Shown: positions 17,137 through 26,110 of the stretch, one piece after another | Position numbering within the stretch: position 1 is the stretch's first letter | Layout: each line of letters starts with the position of its first letter | Assembly (NCBI RefSeq): GCF_014280435.1 | Contig: NZ_CP060388.1 | Coordinates: 1,364,001-1,428,000 of the forward strand | DNA: 64,000 nucleotides | Reading direction: 5' to 3' | DNA from: Sphingobium sp. KCTC 72723 | GTDB lineage: Bacteria; Pseudomonadota; Alphaproteobacteria; Sphingomonadales; Sphingomonadaceae | Position numbers and translations under genes: made by a program | The notes under the pieces: model-generated | Told to the model about the DNA's origin: nothing | Database searches by the model: none | What the model saw: only the letters and a program-made list of their open reading frames with translations

Positions 17137-18462
17137 ATGAACAAGCATTTGATCGCCCTCCCCCTCGTCGTGCTGGTCCTGGCCGGCGGCACCTTCCTTT
17201 ATTTTGCGCAGGGGGATACGGCCCGGTTGCCGCCCAGCGCGGATGTCGGGCGTGAGCCGGTATTTACTGGTCCCCGCAACGAGATGATCCCCACCGTCAA
17301 CATTGCCGAAGTCAAGCCATGGGCCGCCGGCGAAAAGCCGGTCGCGGCCAACGGGCTGACCGTCGCGCGCTTTGCCGAGGGGCTGGACCATCCCCGGTCG
17401 CTGCTGCGCCTGCCCAATGGCGACGTGCTGGTCGCCGAAACCAACAGTCCGACCCGACCCACCAGCGGTATCGTCAACCGGGTGATGAATTATCTGATGA
17501 ACAAGGCGGGTGCGGGCGACCCGTCGCCCAACCGCATTTCCCTGCTGCGGGACGCCGATGGCGACGGGCGGGCGGAAACAAAGACGGCGTTCCTGACCGG
17601 GCTGAATTCGCCCTATGGCATGGCGATGATCGGGGACACGCTCTATGTCGCCAATACCGACGCGCTGATGGCCTTCCCCTACAAGCCGGGCGATAGCAGG
17701 ATCAGTGCGGCGGGGCGCAAGATATTGAACCTGCCTGCGCAGGCACCCAATATGCACTGGACGCGCAGCCTGACCGCCAGCCCCGAAGGGCTGCTCTATG
17801 TCGGCGTGGGATCCAACAGCAATATCGGCGAAAACGGGCTGGAAAGCGAAGCCAATCGCGCGTCCGTGCTGGAAGTGAACCCCAAGACCGGCGAATATCG
17901 CATCTGGGCTTCGGGTATGCGCAATCCCGTCGGCCTTGCCTTCGAACCCAAGAGCGGTGCGTTGTGGGGCGTGGTGAATGAGCGCGATATGCTGGGCAGC
18001 GATCTGGTGCCGGACTATCTGGCGCGGGTCGAATTTGGCGGCTTTTATGGCTGGCCATGGAATTATTGGGGTGGGTATGAGGACCGTAGGGTCCAGCCGC
18101 AGCGCCCCGAACTGCGCGAATATACCAAGCGGCCAGACTATGCGCTGGGCAATCATGTCGCGCCGCTGGGCGTGACATTTGCTGACAAGGTGACGCTGGG
18201 TGCGCCCTATATCGACGGCGCGTTCGTCGGCCTGCATGGCAGCTGGAACCGCAAGCCTGCCGCCGGCTACAAGGTCGTGTTCGTCGGTTTTGCCGATGGC
18301 GAGGCGGGCAAGGCCAAGCCGGTCGACGTGCTGACCGGATTTCTGAATGCCGATGGCGCAGCGCGCGGTCGCCCGGTCGATGTGACGGGTGACGCGAAAG
18401 GCGCGCTGCTGGTCAGCGACGATGTGGGCGGCGTGGTGTGGCGCGTGACGAAGGCGAAATAA
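17137..18462 (+). CDS. PQQ-dependent sugar (sorbosone) dehydrogenase family protein
   Basis: A 441-residue exported or membrane-anchored six-bladed beta-propeller. A signal/anchor (LIALPLVVLVLAGGTFLYF) is followed by a propeller with family motifs: GLDHPRSLLRLPNGDVLVAET, GLNSPYGMAM, MHWTRSLTASPEGLLYVGVGSNSN split over strands, GMRNPVGLAF, and HVAPLGVTF...HGSWNR. The His residues in these motifs are where soluble glucose dehydrogenase-type enzymes hold PQQ. It likely oxidises an aldose or sorbosone in the periplasm; substrate not readable. Start ATG 17137 fits the signal sequence. Confidence 0.85.
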   Translation: MNKHLIALPLVVLVLAGGTFLYFAQGDTARLPPSADVGREPVFTGPRNEMIPTVNIAEVKPWAAGEKPVAANGLTVARFAEGLDHPRSLLRLPNGDVLVAETNSPTRPTSGIVNRVMNYLMNKAGAGDPSPNRISLLRDADGDGRAETKTAFLTGLNSPYGMAMIGDTLYVANTDALMAFPYKPGDSRISAAGRKILNLPAQAPNMHWTRSLTASPEGLLYVGVGSNSNIGENGLESEANRASVLEVNPKTGEYRIWASGMRNPVGLAFEPKSGALWGVVNERDMLGSDLVPDYLARVEFGGFYGWPWNYWGGYEDRRVQPQRPELREYTKRPDYALGNHVAPLGVTFADKVTLGAPYIDGAFVGLHGSWNRKPAAGYKVVFVGFADGEAGKAKPVDVLTGFLNADGAARGRPVDVTGDAKGALLVSDDVGGVVWRVTKAK

Positions 18463-18468
18463 GCGCCC

Positions 18469-19284
18469 CTACACCGTCATCCCGTTGCGTCCGGCCAGCT
18501 CGACCACATATTGCCATGCCACCCGGCCTGACCGGCTGCCCCGCTGCGTCGACCACTGGATCGCGTCGAGCGGGTCGAATGTCAGGCCCAGCTTCGCCGC
18601 ATAGCCACCGACGATGGCGACATAGGCGTCCTGGTCCAGCGCATGGAAGCCAAGGCTGAGGCCGAAACGGTCGGACAGCGCCATCCGGTCATCCACCACA
18701 TCACGCGGGTTGATGGGGTCGTCCTGTTCGGACAAATGACGCGGCACGATATGGCGGCGGTTGGACGTGACATAGAGGCGGACATTGGCCGGCCGTGCCG
18801 CCGTGCCGCCTTGCAGCAGCGAACGCAGCGACCGGGCGTCCCCCACCCCTTCGTCAAAGCCCAGATCGTCGAGGAACAGGATGAAGGGCCGCGCCGTCCC
18901 GCGCAGCAGCGAAAAAAGCGTAGGGAGGCTGGCCAGTTCGTCGATCGCGCATTGCAACAGTGCAATGTCCTGCCCGTCACGCTGCAACTGGCCCACGACC
19001 GAAGCGACGACGGCGGATTTGCCGGTGCCGCGCGCCCCCCACAGCAGAGCATCATGCGCAGCATGGCCAGTCGCATGGCGGCGGCTGTTTTCCAGCAGCG
19101 CGCCTTTCTGTGCGTCGATGCCAGTGAGCAATTCATAGTCCACCGGATCGAATGCTTCGACCGCGCGGATCGCCTGCCCGTCCCAGACATAGGCGGGCGC
19201 GGTGGCAAGATCGGCGGACAAGGCAGGCGGCGGCGCGAGCCGTTCCAGCGCCTGCGCGATACGGGTAAGGAGAGCGTCGGTCAT
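18469..19284 (-). CDS. DUF815 AAA-type ATPase
   Basis: A 271-residue P-loop ATPase of the DUF815 family. Walker A is GARGTGKS (83-90) and Walker B is FILFLDDLGFDEG. The sensor region TSNRRHIVPRH is characteristic of this family, and the C-terminal part ends RSGRVAWQYVVELAGRNG. Function is unproven; members resemble DnaA/IstB-like AAA+ loaders. It is convergent with the PQQ dehydrogenase and divergent from tsaC. Confidence 0.85.
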   Translation of the reverse strand: MTDALLTRIAQALERLAPPPALSADLATAPAYVWDGQAIRAVEAFDPVDYELLTGIDAQKGALLENSRRHATGHAAHDALLWGARGTGKSAVVASVVGQLQRDGQDIALLQCAIDELASLPTLFSLLRGTARPFILFLDDLGFDEGVGDARSLRSLLQGGTAARPANVRLYVTSNRRHIVPRHLSEQDDPINPRDVVDDRMALSDRFGLSLGFHALDQDAYVAIVGGYAAKLGLTFDPLDAIQWSTQRGSRSGRVAWQYVVELAGRNGMTV

Positions 19285-19418
19285 GGCGCGGGCTTATAGC
19301 GCACATCGCGCGTTCGCAAGCATGGGCGCAAGCATGAGCGACAAGCAGGGGCAGAGAGTCACGCTGCTGTCGCAATGGCCTTTTACTTGGGGCCGCATAA
19401 GCCTATAGCGCGAAGGCC

Positions 19419-20372
19419 GTGACGATCGCAAATCCAGCCTATTCCACCCGATCCTGCCGCTATGGCACCGAAGCGCTGCGCGAAGCCGCACTGCTGATCC
19501 GCGCGGGCGAACCTGTCGCCGTTCCCACCGAAACCGTCTATGGCCTGGCCGCCGATGCGACTGACAGCCATGCCGTGGCCACCATCTACACCGCCAAGGG
19601 GCGGCCCAGCTTCAATCCGCTGATCGTCCATGTCGCGGACCGGGATATGGCCGGGCGGTTTGCCGATTTTTCGCCCGTGGCTGAGATGTTGGCCGCGCGA
19701 TTCTGGCCCGGCCCGCTGACGCTGGTGCTGCCGGTGCGCGCCGATAGCGGCCTGTCGCCGCTGGTGATGGCCGGGTTACCCACGGTAGCGCTGCGGGTGC
19801 CGGCCCACCCCGCGATGCGCGCGTTGATCCGTGAAAGCGGCCGTCCGCTCGCTGCGCCCTCCGCCAATCGCAGCGGGGCGATCAGCCCGACCCGCGCCGA
19901 ACATGTGCTGGCCAGCCTGAATGGCCGGGTGCGACTGATACTGGATGAAGGGCCGACCAGCGAGGGGCTGGAATCGACCATCGCCGCGCCGGAGGATGAT
20001 TGCGTGCGCCTGCTACGCCCCGGCCCGGTGACTGCCGCGATGCTGGAGGAAGCGACTGCCCTGCCCGTCCTCATCGGCGCGGGCGACAGGATCGAGGCAC
20101 CGGGCCAGATGGAAAGCCATTATGCGCCGTCAAAGCCAGTGCGGCTCAATGCGTTGCGGGCGGAAAAGGACGAGTATCTGATCGGCTTTGGCCTGATGCC
20201 CTGCCACATCAACCTAAGCCCCGACGCCGATGTGCGCGAGGCAGCGGCCAGCCTGTTCGCGGCGCTGCACATTGCCGACGCCAGCGCGGAAAGTCGCATC
20301 GCCGTCGCGCCCATCCCCCATGAAGGGATAGGCGCGGCGATCAATGACCGGCTGCGCCGCGCGGCGGCCTGA
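19419..20372 (+). CDS. tsaC: L-threonylcarbamoyladenylate synthase (Sua5/YwlC type)
   Basis: Makes threonylcarbamoyl-AMP from threonine, bicarbonate and ATP, the first step of t6A37 tRNA modification. A 317-residue long (Sua5) form: YrdC domain with PVAVPTETVYGLAADA and IYTAKGRPSFNPLIVHV motifs, then SANRSGAISPTRAEHV, and a C-terminal Sua5 domain after a GQMESHYAPSKPV linker. The start is GTG at 19419; no closer ATG exists before the first conserved motif. Confidence 0.92.
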   Translation: MTIANPAYSTRSCRYGTEALREAALLIRAGEPVAVPTETVYGLAADATDSHAVATIYTAKGRPSFNPLIVHVADRDMAGRFADFSPVAEMLAARFWPGPLTLVLPVRADSGLSPLVMAGLPTVALRVPAHPAMRALIRESGRPLAAPSANRSGAISPTRAEHVLASLNGRVRLILDEGPTSEGLESTIAAPEDDCVRLLRPGPVTAAMLEEATALPVLIGAGDRIEAPGQMESHYAPSKPVRLNALRAEKDEYLIGFGLMPCHINLSPDADVREAAASLFAALHIADASAESRIAVAPIPHEGIGAAINDRLRRAAA

Positions 20373-20378
20373 CGCCGG

Positions 20379-20645
20379 TCAGTCGCAATTGTCGTACCCC
20401 GCCTCACGGCATTGGCGGCGGCGTTCCTTGTCCGCTTTCTTGCGATCGGCCCCTTCGCGCGCTTCCTGCTTGCGCATCTTACGGCCATAGTTGCGATCGG
20501 ATTCGTCCTGGCTGGTCGTCGCCCAGTCCGCCGCCTGCGCGCCCGCGCGCACCGGCATGGTGGCAATGTCCAGCGCCGTCTTGGCAATGCAGCCGGGCAA
20601 AGCCAGCATCAGCACCGGCGCGGCCAGCATCATGATATACTTCAT
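20379..20645 (-). CDS. Small lipoprotein with charged tail
   Basis: An 88-residue predicted lipoprotein: MKYIMMLAAPVLMLALPGC carries the lipobox ALPGC. The mature part has AKTALDIATMPVRAGAQAADW and a highly charged helix (RKMRKQEAREGADRKKADKERR), ending with two cysteines (QCREAGYDNCD). Similar small lipoproteins occur in sphingomonads; no function known. Convergent with tsaC. Confidence 0.65.
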   Translation of the reverse strand: MKYIMMLAAPVLMLALPGCIAKTALDIATMPVRAGAQAADWATTSQDESDRNYGRKMRKQEAREGADRKKADKERRRQCREAGYDNCD

Positions 20646-20742
20646 ATTCAGTCCCCCGACTTGGTTCGTCGCTGCCATGCCATGGCGTACATGACTCGTC
20701 GATGAAGGACGACGGAAAAGACGACGAACCGTGGGGGTGGCG

Positions 20743-21279
20743 TCAGTTTTCGATGCGCGCGGCAAAGCCCTTGCGCAGCTTCGCCAGCTTGGGCGGAATC
20801 ACGGCCATGCAATAGGGGTTGCTGGCCCCGACCCGGTCCCAATATTTCTGGTGATAATCCTCCGCCGGATACCAGATGTCGTCCGCTTCGATAGTCGTGA
20901 CGATCGGGTCGGCATAGTCCGCCTGCGCCCGCACGATCGCGGCTTTGGCTTCGGTTTCCTGCTTGGCCGAATGGGGAAAGATAGCGGACCGATATTGGGT
21001 GCCGACATCATTGCCCTGACGATTGAGCGTGGTGGGATTATGCGTGGCGAAAAATATGTCGAGCAGGTCGGCATAGGAAATCACCGCCGGGTCGAAGGCG
21101 ATACGGATCGCTTCGGCATGGCCGGTGCGGCCCGAACAGACCTGTTCATAGGTCGGATCGGCCACCGCACCGCCAATATAGCCGCTCGTCACGGCCTCCA
21201 CGCCCTTCAAATTCTGGTACACCGCTTCGGTACACCAGAAACATCCGCCAGCCAGCGTTGCGACTTCCTGTGCCATCAT
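20743..21279 (-). CDS. msrA: Peptide methionine-S-sulfoxide reductase MsrA
   Basis: Repairs oxidised methionine S-sulfoxide in proteins using thioredoxin. The 178-residue protein has the catalytic GGCFWCTE motif close to the N-terminus, followed by GVEAVTSGYIGG, EAIRIAFDPAVISYADLLD and the conserved HNPTTLNRQGNDVGTQYRS stretch. Length matches the single-domain family (no fused MsrB). Start ATG 21279, or one codon later. It sits just downstream of an acyl-CoA ligase gene on the same strand. Confidence 0.95.
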   Translation of the reverse strand: MMAQEVATLAGGCFWCTEAVYQNLKGVEAVTSGYIGGAVADPTYEQVCSGRTGHAEAIRIAFDPAVISYADLLDIFFATHNPTTLNRQGNDVGTQYRSAIFPHSAKQETEAKAAIVRAQADYADPIVTTIEADDIWYPAEDYHQKYWDRVGASNPYCMAVIPPKLAKLRKGFAARIEN

Positions 21280-21317
21280 CTGTCCTTATGCCTGATCGGC
21301 ACCCCAGATAGGGACGA

Positions 21318-23030
21318 TCAGGCCGCCGTTCCAGCCTCGCTTGCGACAAGGGCCGCCTTTGCGCGCTCCTCCGCCACCAATTCCTTGCGCGACAGCTTGC
21401 CGACGAGCGTCTTGGGCAGGTTCAGCCGCACCTCCACCGCCGATACCCGTTCATGCTTGCCCAGTTGCGGATTGGCCCATGCTTTCAGCGCCTCGCCATC
21501 CTCGTCAAAGCCTTCGTTCAGGGTCACGAACGCCTTGGGCTGTTCGCCACGATAATGGTCGGGGATGCCGATCACCAGCGCTTCCTTGACGGCGGGATGG
21601 TGGTAGAGGACGGCTTCGACCTGGCTGGGGAAGACCTTGTACCCGCCAACGGAGATCATGTCCTTGAGGCGGTCGACGATGCGGACATAGCCATCCTCGT
21701 CGATTTCGCCGACGTCGCCGGTGCGGATATAGTCGCCGATGAACACTTCGGCGTCGGCATCGGGCCGGTTCCAGTAACCCTTCATGATTTGCGGCCCGGC
21801 AAACAGCAATTCGCCCGGTTCGCCCGGCGGCGGGGGCTTGGTCGGGTCTTCGCGATCGACCAGTTTCACGCGCGTTCCCGGCACCGGCTGCCCCACCGTG
21901 CCTGTCTTGTTCAACCCTTCATAGGGATTGACGCAGACGATCGGGCTGGTTTCAGTGAGGCCATAGCCCTCGATCAGCTTGGCCCCCGTCGCTGCCTCGA
22001 ACCGCTGGCGCAGTTCCAGCGCGAGGGGCGCACCGCCCGATATGCAGGCGCGCAGCGAAGAAAAGTCGATGTTGCGGATGGCCGGATGGTCCAGCAACGC
22101 CTGGAACATCGTCGGCACGCCGGGCAGCGAGGTCGCCTTGACTCGCTGCACCGCCGCCAGCACCTGCGCCGCGTCGAAACGCGGCAGCATCACCATCTCG
22201 CCGCCGTTCAGCACCGTGCGGTTCAGTGTGCAGGTATTGGCGAACACATGGAAGAAAGGCAGCACCGCGATGATGCGGTCCTCCTCGTTCGCATGAGGGT
22301 CGATCGCCTGCGCCTGCCGCGCATTGGCGGTCAGATTCTGGTGAGTGAGCATCGCGCCCTTGGGCGTGCCGGTGGTCCCGCCGGTATATTGCAGCAGGGC
22401 GATGTCCTGTTCCGGGTTGATCGTCGCGACTGCGCAGTCGCCCGCATTGGCGACCAGCCGGTCGTAACGCAGCACGCGCGGATCATGCGGCAGGGGAACG
22501 GACTCGCTCGCCTTGAACCAGCGGAACAGGAGCGATTTCACGGCGGGCAGCATTTCGGCCACTGACCCAACGACCAGCTTTTCCAGACTGCTATGGTCCA
22601 GCACCTGCAAGGCAGTGGGCAACAATGCCTTGGCCGACAGCGTGAACAGGATCTTGGTCCCGCTATCCTCGACCTGATGTTCCAGTTCGGCGGCGGTATA
22701 AAGGGGGGAGAAATTGACGACGATGGCACCAGCCATCAGCGCGCCATAATAGGCCGCGACATAATGCGGCGTGTTGGGCAGATAGAGGCCGACCCGGTCG
22801 CCCTTCTTCACCCCCATCCCCTGCAATCCGCAGGCGACCCGCCGGATTTGCCCGAACATTTCGCCATAGCTGAACCGACGGCCCATGAAATCTATCATGG
22901 GAGCGTCGGGATGCGCCATGGCGCTGTTGGTAACCATCTCCCCCATCGACAGAGGGGGGAATGTGCGGTCCCACACCGTAGGGTGCTGGTACTGCTCTCT
23001 CCAGATTTTTTCTATCTTCTCCATGGCCAA
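21318..23030 (-). CDS. Long-chain fatty acid-CoA ligase family protein
   Basis: A 570-residue AMP-forming acyl-CoA synthetase (FadD family). It activates fatty acids to acyl-AMP and then acyl-CoA for beta-oxidation or lipid synthesis. The AMP-binding motif is LLQYTGGTTGTPKGAM, followed by EGYGLTETSPIV, the YIRTGDVGEIDEDGY hinge motif and the C-terminal lysine region LPKTLVGKLSRKEL. Likely membrane-associated but no clear TM segment. Start ATG at 23030 (second in-frame Met at residue 3). Confidence 0.92.
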   Translation of the reverse strand: MAMEKIEKIWREQYQHPTVWDRTFPPLSMGEMVTNSAMAHPDAPMIDFMGRRFSYGEMFGQIRRVACGLQGMGVKKGDRVGLYLPNTPHYVAAYYGALMAGAIVVNFSPLYTAAELEHQVEDSGTKILFTLSAKALLPTALQVLDHSSLEKLVVGSVAEMLPAVKSLLFRWFKASESVPLPHDPRVLRYDRLVANAGDCAVATINPEQDIALLQYTGGTTGTPKGAMLTHQNLTANARQAQAIDPHANEEDRIIAVLPFFHVFANTCTLNRTVLNGGEMVMLPRFDAAQVLAAVQRVKATSLPGVPTMFQALLDHPAIRNIDFSSLRACISGGAPLALELRQRFEAATGAKLIEGYGLTETSPIVCVNPYEGLNKTGTVGQPVPGTRVKLVDREDPTKPPPPGEPGELLFAGPQIMKGYWNRPDADAEVFIGDYIRTGDVGEIDEDGYVRIVDRLKDMISVGGYKVFPSQVEAVLYHHPAVKEALVIGIPDHYRGEQPKAFVTLNEGFDEDGEALKAWANPQLGKHERVSAVEVRLNLPKTLVGKLSRKELVAEERAKAALVASEAGTAA

Positions 23031-23068
23031 AGTCTATGGCGATCGGCTGCTTTACGCAAGCGTCAAGC

Positions 23069-23110
23069 ACAGCAAAAAGGGCCGCGCCATTTGCCCGGCG
23101 CGGCCCTTGA
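23069..23110 (-). terminator. Rho-independent terminator after trcR
   Basis: GGGCCGCGCC-loop-GGCGCGGCCC stem read from the minus strand and followed by TTTTT. It separates trcR from the acyl-CoA ligase gene. Confidence 0.8.
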
Positions 23111-23160
23111 AAATGCTGCATTGCGGCGAGCGATATATGTCGCCGCATGACGCTACGGCA

Positions 23161-23859
23161 TCACACCGCGCCCTTGTTGTTGCTGAACGGATCGAGGATG
23201 GTGGCAACGCCGGAAATCAGTTCCGCTTCGCTCTTGAGCGCCGCTTCGGCACGACGAACATTGTCGTCACGCTCACGCCGCAACTCTTCGATCAGCGCCG
23301 CACGGTCGCCATCCAGACGCGAATCGGTTGGTGCTTCGATGCCCAGCTTCTTCGCAGTCTTGGCGACCAGCGCGTCCAGTTCGCGCTGCGAACACAGGCC
23401 CAGCGTCACCGGATCCTTGGGCGTGATGTTGGAAATATTCCAGTGGGTGCGGTCGCGGATCGCCGCGATGGTTGTGCGGGTGGTGCCGATCAGCTTGCCG
23501 ATCGCGCCGTCCGACACTTCGGCATGGTTGCGCAGGATCCACGCGATGCCATCGGGCTTGTCCTGCCGCTTGCTGACCGGGGTGTAGCGCGGCCCTTTGG
23601 TGCGGCGGACCGGCTCTGGGCCTTTCAGCATCTTCAACCGATAGTCGGGATTATTCTCACCCTTGTGGATTTCTTCCATGGTGATTTCATGCGCGCGCAC
23701 AGGATCGCGGCCGGTATATTTGGTGCTGGCAGTATCATCGGCAATCGCCTGCACTTCAAGGATATGCAGCCCGCAAAATTCCGCGATCTGGTCAAAGCTC
23801 AGCGCGGTTTGATCGACCAGCCAGCTGGCAGTCGCATGGGGCATGAGAGGCTGGGACAC
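23161..23859 (-). CDS. trcR: Cell cycle transcriptional regulator TrcR (DUF1013)
   Basis: DUF1013 protein of 232 residues, described in alphaproteobacteria as the cell-cycle regulator TrcR, an RNA polymerase-associated factor. Recognisable blocks: HATASWLVDQTALSFDQIAEFC, DPVRAHEITMEEI, and GAIGKLIGTTRTTIAAIRDR, which reads as a helix-turn-helix. The C-terminal helix EELRRERDDNVRRAEA is coiled-coil-like. The start is GTG 23859, supported by GGAG eight nt upstream; ATG 23844 is an alternative. With rcdA and possible CtrA sites this is the second cell-cycle gene in the window. Confidence 0.85.
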   Translation of the reverse strand: MSQPLMPHATASWLVDQTALSFDQIAEFCGLHILEVQAIADDTASTKYTGRDPVRAHEITMEEIHKGENNPDYRLKMLKGPEPVRRTKGPRYTPVSKRQDKPDGIAWILRNHAEVSDGAIGKLIGTTRTTIAAIRDRTHWNISNITPKDPVTLGLCSQRELDALVAKTAKKLGIEAPTDSRLDGDRAALIEELRRERDDNVRRAEAALKSEAELISGVATILDPFSNNKGAV

Positions 23860-23878
23860 GGGAACTTCTCCGGCACTA

Positions 23879-23915
23879 AAAACGATAAGGGCCGCCCAAG
23901 CAGGGCGGCCGCGAC
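23879..23915 (-). terminator. Terminator hairpin after glycosyltransferase
   Basis: GGCCGCCCTGCTTGGGCGGCC stem-loop, with a T-rich run on the minus-strand side. It lies between the upstream glycosyltransferase and trcR. Confidence 0.65.
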
Positions 23916-23960
23916 CGGATATGGATAGTCCATCAAAGCCCGTGGGGCAAGGAAAAGCGT

Positions 23961-24989
23961 TCAGGCCGCGCGCGGCATCAATGTGGGCGATATGGCGTGC
24001 AGCCCGGTCAGGAACTCGTGCGCGCTGCGTTCCCAGCTGAACTCCCGGCCATAGGCGGCGCAATCGGCCCGGTTGCACATCAACGCCTGCGTGATCGCTT
24101 CGCCCAGATCATCGGCCAGCGCGCCGGTCTGTGGCGTGAGGATGTCCACCGGCCCGGTGACGGGATAGGCCGCGACCGGCGTGCCGCACGCCAATGCTTC
24201 GATCATCACCAGCCCGAACGTATCGGTGCGACTGGGAAACACGAACACGTCCGCCCCGGCATAGGCTCCCGCCAGATCGGTCCCGAACAACGGTCCCATG
24301 AAATGCGCCTGGGGGTAGCGCCGCGCCAGCGCCGCGCGGGCCGGTCCGTCGCCCACGACCACCTTGGTGCCGGGATGATCGGTCGCCAGAAAGGCTTCCA
24401 GATTTTTCTCCACCGCGACCCGCCCGACATAGAGCATGATCGGCCGGGGCAGGTCGGCAAACAGCGCAGGCACAGGCGCATCGGGCGAAAAAGCAGTCAG
24501 GTCCACCCCCCTGCCCCATGGCCGGACATTGTCCAGCCCATGCGCCCGCAACTGCGCCCGCACCGACCGGGTGGACACCAATACCGCGCGCGCCGCGCCA
24601 TGGAACCAGCGAATATAATGCCACACCCATGCCGATGGCAGGCCAGTGCGCTGCGACACATAGTCGGGAAAATGCGTGTGATAGGCCGTCGTGAACGGCA
24701 CCCCGCCCCGCAGGCACCATCGCCGCGCGGCCAGGCATAACGGCCCTTCGGTCGCCAGATGCACTGCGTCGGGCCGAAACTGCGCAATCGCCTGCCCCAC
24801 GACGCCCGGACGCACCAGCGCCAGCCGGATTTCGGGATAGGTTGGACAGGGAATGGAGCCATAGAGGTCAGGTGAAATCACCCGCACCACATGCCCCATC
24901 GCCTCCAGTTCCACCCGGATCGTCTGCAACGTGCGCACCACGCCATTGACCTGCGGCGTCCAGGCATCGGTGACGATCATAATGCGCAT
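23961..24989 (-). CDS. GT4-family glycosyltransferase
   Basis: A 342-residue GT-B glycosyltransferase of family 4, resembling GDP-mannose-dependent mannosyltransferases of the MgtA/PimB type. The N-terminal half starts RIMIVTDAWTPQVNGVVRTL, which is the acceptor-side motif of this group. The C-terminal half has the donor-site EALACGTPVAAYPVTGP (the E-x7-E region begins with DTFGLVMIEAL). Probably adds a hexose to a lipid or glycolipid at the cytosolic face of the inner membrane. It is next to a UDP-diacylglucosamine-phosphatase-like gene across a repeat, which suggests an envelope-lipid context. Confidence 0.82.
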   Translation of the reverse strand: MRIMIVTDAWTPQVNGVVRTLQTIRVELEAMGHVVRVISPDLYGSIPCPTYPEIRLALVRPGVVGQAIAQFRPDAVHLATEGPLCLAARRWCLRGGVPFTTAYHTHFPDYVSQRTGLPSAWVWHYIRWFHGAARAVLVSTRSVRAQLRAHGLDNVRPWGRGVDLTAFSPDAPVPALFADLPRPIMLYVGRVAVEKNLEAFLATDHPGTKVVVGDGPARAALARRYPQAHFMGPLFGTDLAGAYAGADVFVFPSRTDTFGLVMIEALACGTPVAAYPVTGPVDILTPQTGALADDLGEAITQALMCNRADCAAYGREFSWERSAHEFLTGLHAISPTLMPRAA

Positions 24990-25022
24990 CGGGCTACTCC
25001 GTCATCTCGCCCCCAACTTGAG

Positions 25023-25086
25023 TGTTTCCGCGCAGGCGGGAACCCGGTTCGGACGTTGAGGCTGGACTCCCGCCTTCGCGGGAGCG
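25023..25086. repeat. Palindromic repeat, GCAGGCGGGAA type
   Basis: Two adjacent hairpins: one around CCGCGCAGGCGGGAAC (25023-25043) and one CTCCCGCCTTCGCGGGAG (25067-25084). The first shares its core with the palindrome inside lnt (57026-57047). Confidence 0.8.
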
Positions 25087-25101
25087 CAACTGCTTATAAT
25101 C

Positions 25102-25968
25102 TCAAGCGGCCATCAACGCCTGCGCGTTCGGCGCGTCCCGCCTGGCGATCTCGTCGGCCCAATGCAGCACTTCCATCCGCCCGTCGTCATGCTCGACCAG
25201 CGCGGTGCAGCCTTCCACCCAATCGCCGTCATTATAATATTCGATGCCCTCGATCTCGCGCATCTCGGCATTGTGGATATGGCCGCACACCACGCCATCG
25301 ACGCCGCGCGATCCCGCCTCATGCGCCACCACTTCCTCGAAGCGGGAGATGAAGGATACCGCGTTCTTGACCTTATGCTTGGCCATCTTGCTGAGCGACC
25401 AGTAGGGCAGCCCCATCCGCCGCCGCACCGCGTTGACGACCACGTTCAGCCGCATCAGCGTCGTGTAGGCCGCGTCGCCCACGAACGCCAGCCAGCGATG
25501 CGCCAGCATGATCGTGTCGAACTCGTCGCCATGCAGCACCAGCAGCTTACGCCCGTCAGCGGTCGTATGCATCGCCTTGCGCCGGATTTCGACGCCGCCA
25601 AAGCTCATGCCGGTGAACTGGCGGAACATTTCGTCATGATTGCCGGGAATATAGACGACCCGCGTGCCGCGCTTGGCCCGCTTCATCAACCGCCACACCA
25701 CATCATTATGGCTGGCCGGCCAGTAGAAGCGCCGCTTCAACCGCCATCCGTCGATGATGTCGCCCACCAGATAGATGGTGTCGCTGTCCACATTGTCCAG
25801 AAAATCGATCAGCATCGCCGCATTGCAACCGCGCGTGCCAAGATGGATGTCCGAAATCCAGATGGTGCGATAGCGCCGCCGTTGCCCCTCCCGTTCAGGG
25901 ATATGGAAACGATCCTCGTCGCCCTGTTCCATCTCACCCAAAAAGGGCAGGCGCGTGATGGCGTTCAT
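25102..25968 (-). CDS. UDP-2,3-diacylglucosamine diphosphatase-like metallophosphoesterase
   Basis: A 288-residue calcineurin-like phosphoesterase. Metal-site motifs are complete: SDIHLG (DxH), VGDIIDGW (GDxxDxW), YIPGNHDE (GNHD), LVLHGDEFD, and the GHIHN end motif. The LpxH-like family removes UMP from UDP-2,3-diacylglucosamine in lipid A synthesis; this long form with DEFD and the MRLNVVVNAVRRRMGLPYWSLS insert is also found in sphingolipid-producing species, so the exact substrate is open. Start ATG 25968 (MNAITRLPFLG) chosen over a non-family extension to 26190. Confidence 0.83.
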   Translation of the reverse strand: MNAITRLPFLGEMEQGDEDRFHIPEREGQRRRYRTIWISDIHLGTRGCNAAMLIDFLDNVDSDTIYLVGDIIDGWRLKRRFYWPASHNDVVWRLMKRAKRGTRVVYIPGNHDEMFRQFTGMSFGGVEIRRKAMHTTADGRKLLVLHGDEFDTIMLAHRWLAFVGDAAYTTLMRLNVVVNAVRRRMGLPYWSLSKMAKHKVKNAVSFISRFEEVVAHEAGSRGVDGVVCGHIHNAEMREIEGIEYYNDGDWVEGCTALVEHDDGRMEVLHWADEIARRDAPNAQALMAA

Positions 25969-26110
25969 ATTGCGATCCCCACAGACAGATGTCCTTCGGG
26001 AACGAATCCTTAGCGCCGCAATGTTACAAAATGGCAGAGAATATGACGGAAATGCTACGGTTTCGGGGGTTTGGAAAAACTCCTGGCCTGAAAAACGAGC
26101 AGCACCAGCC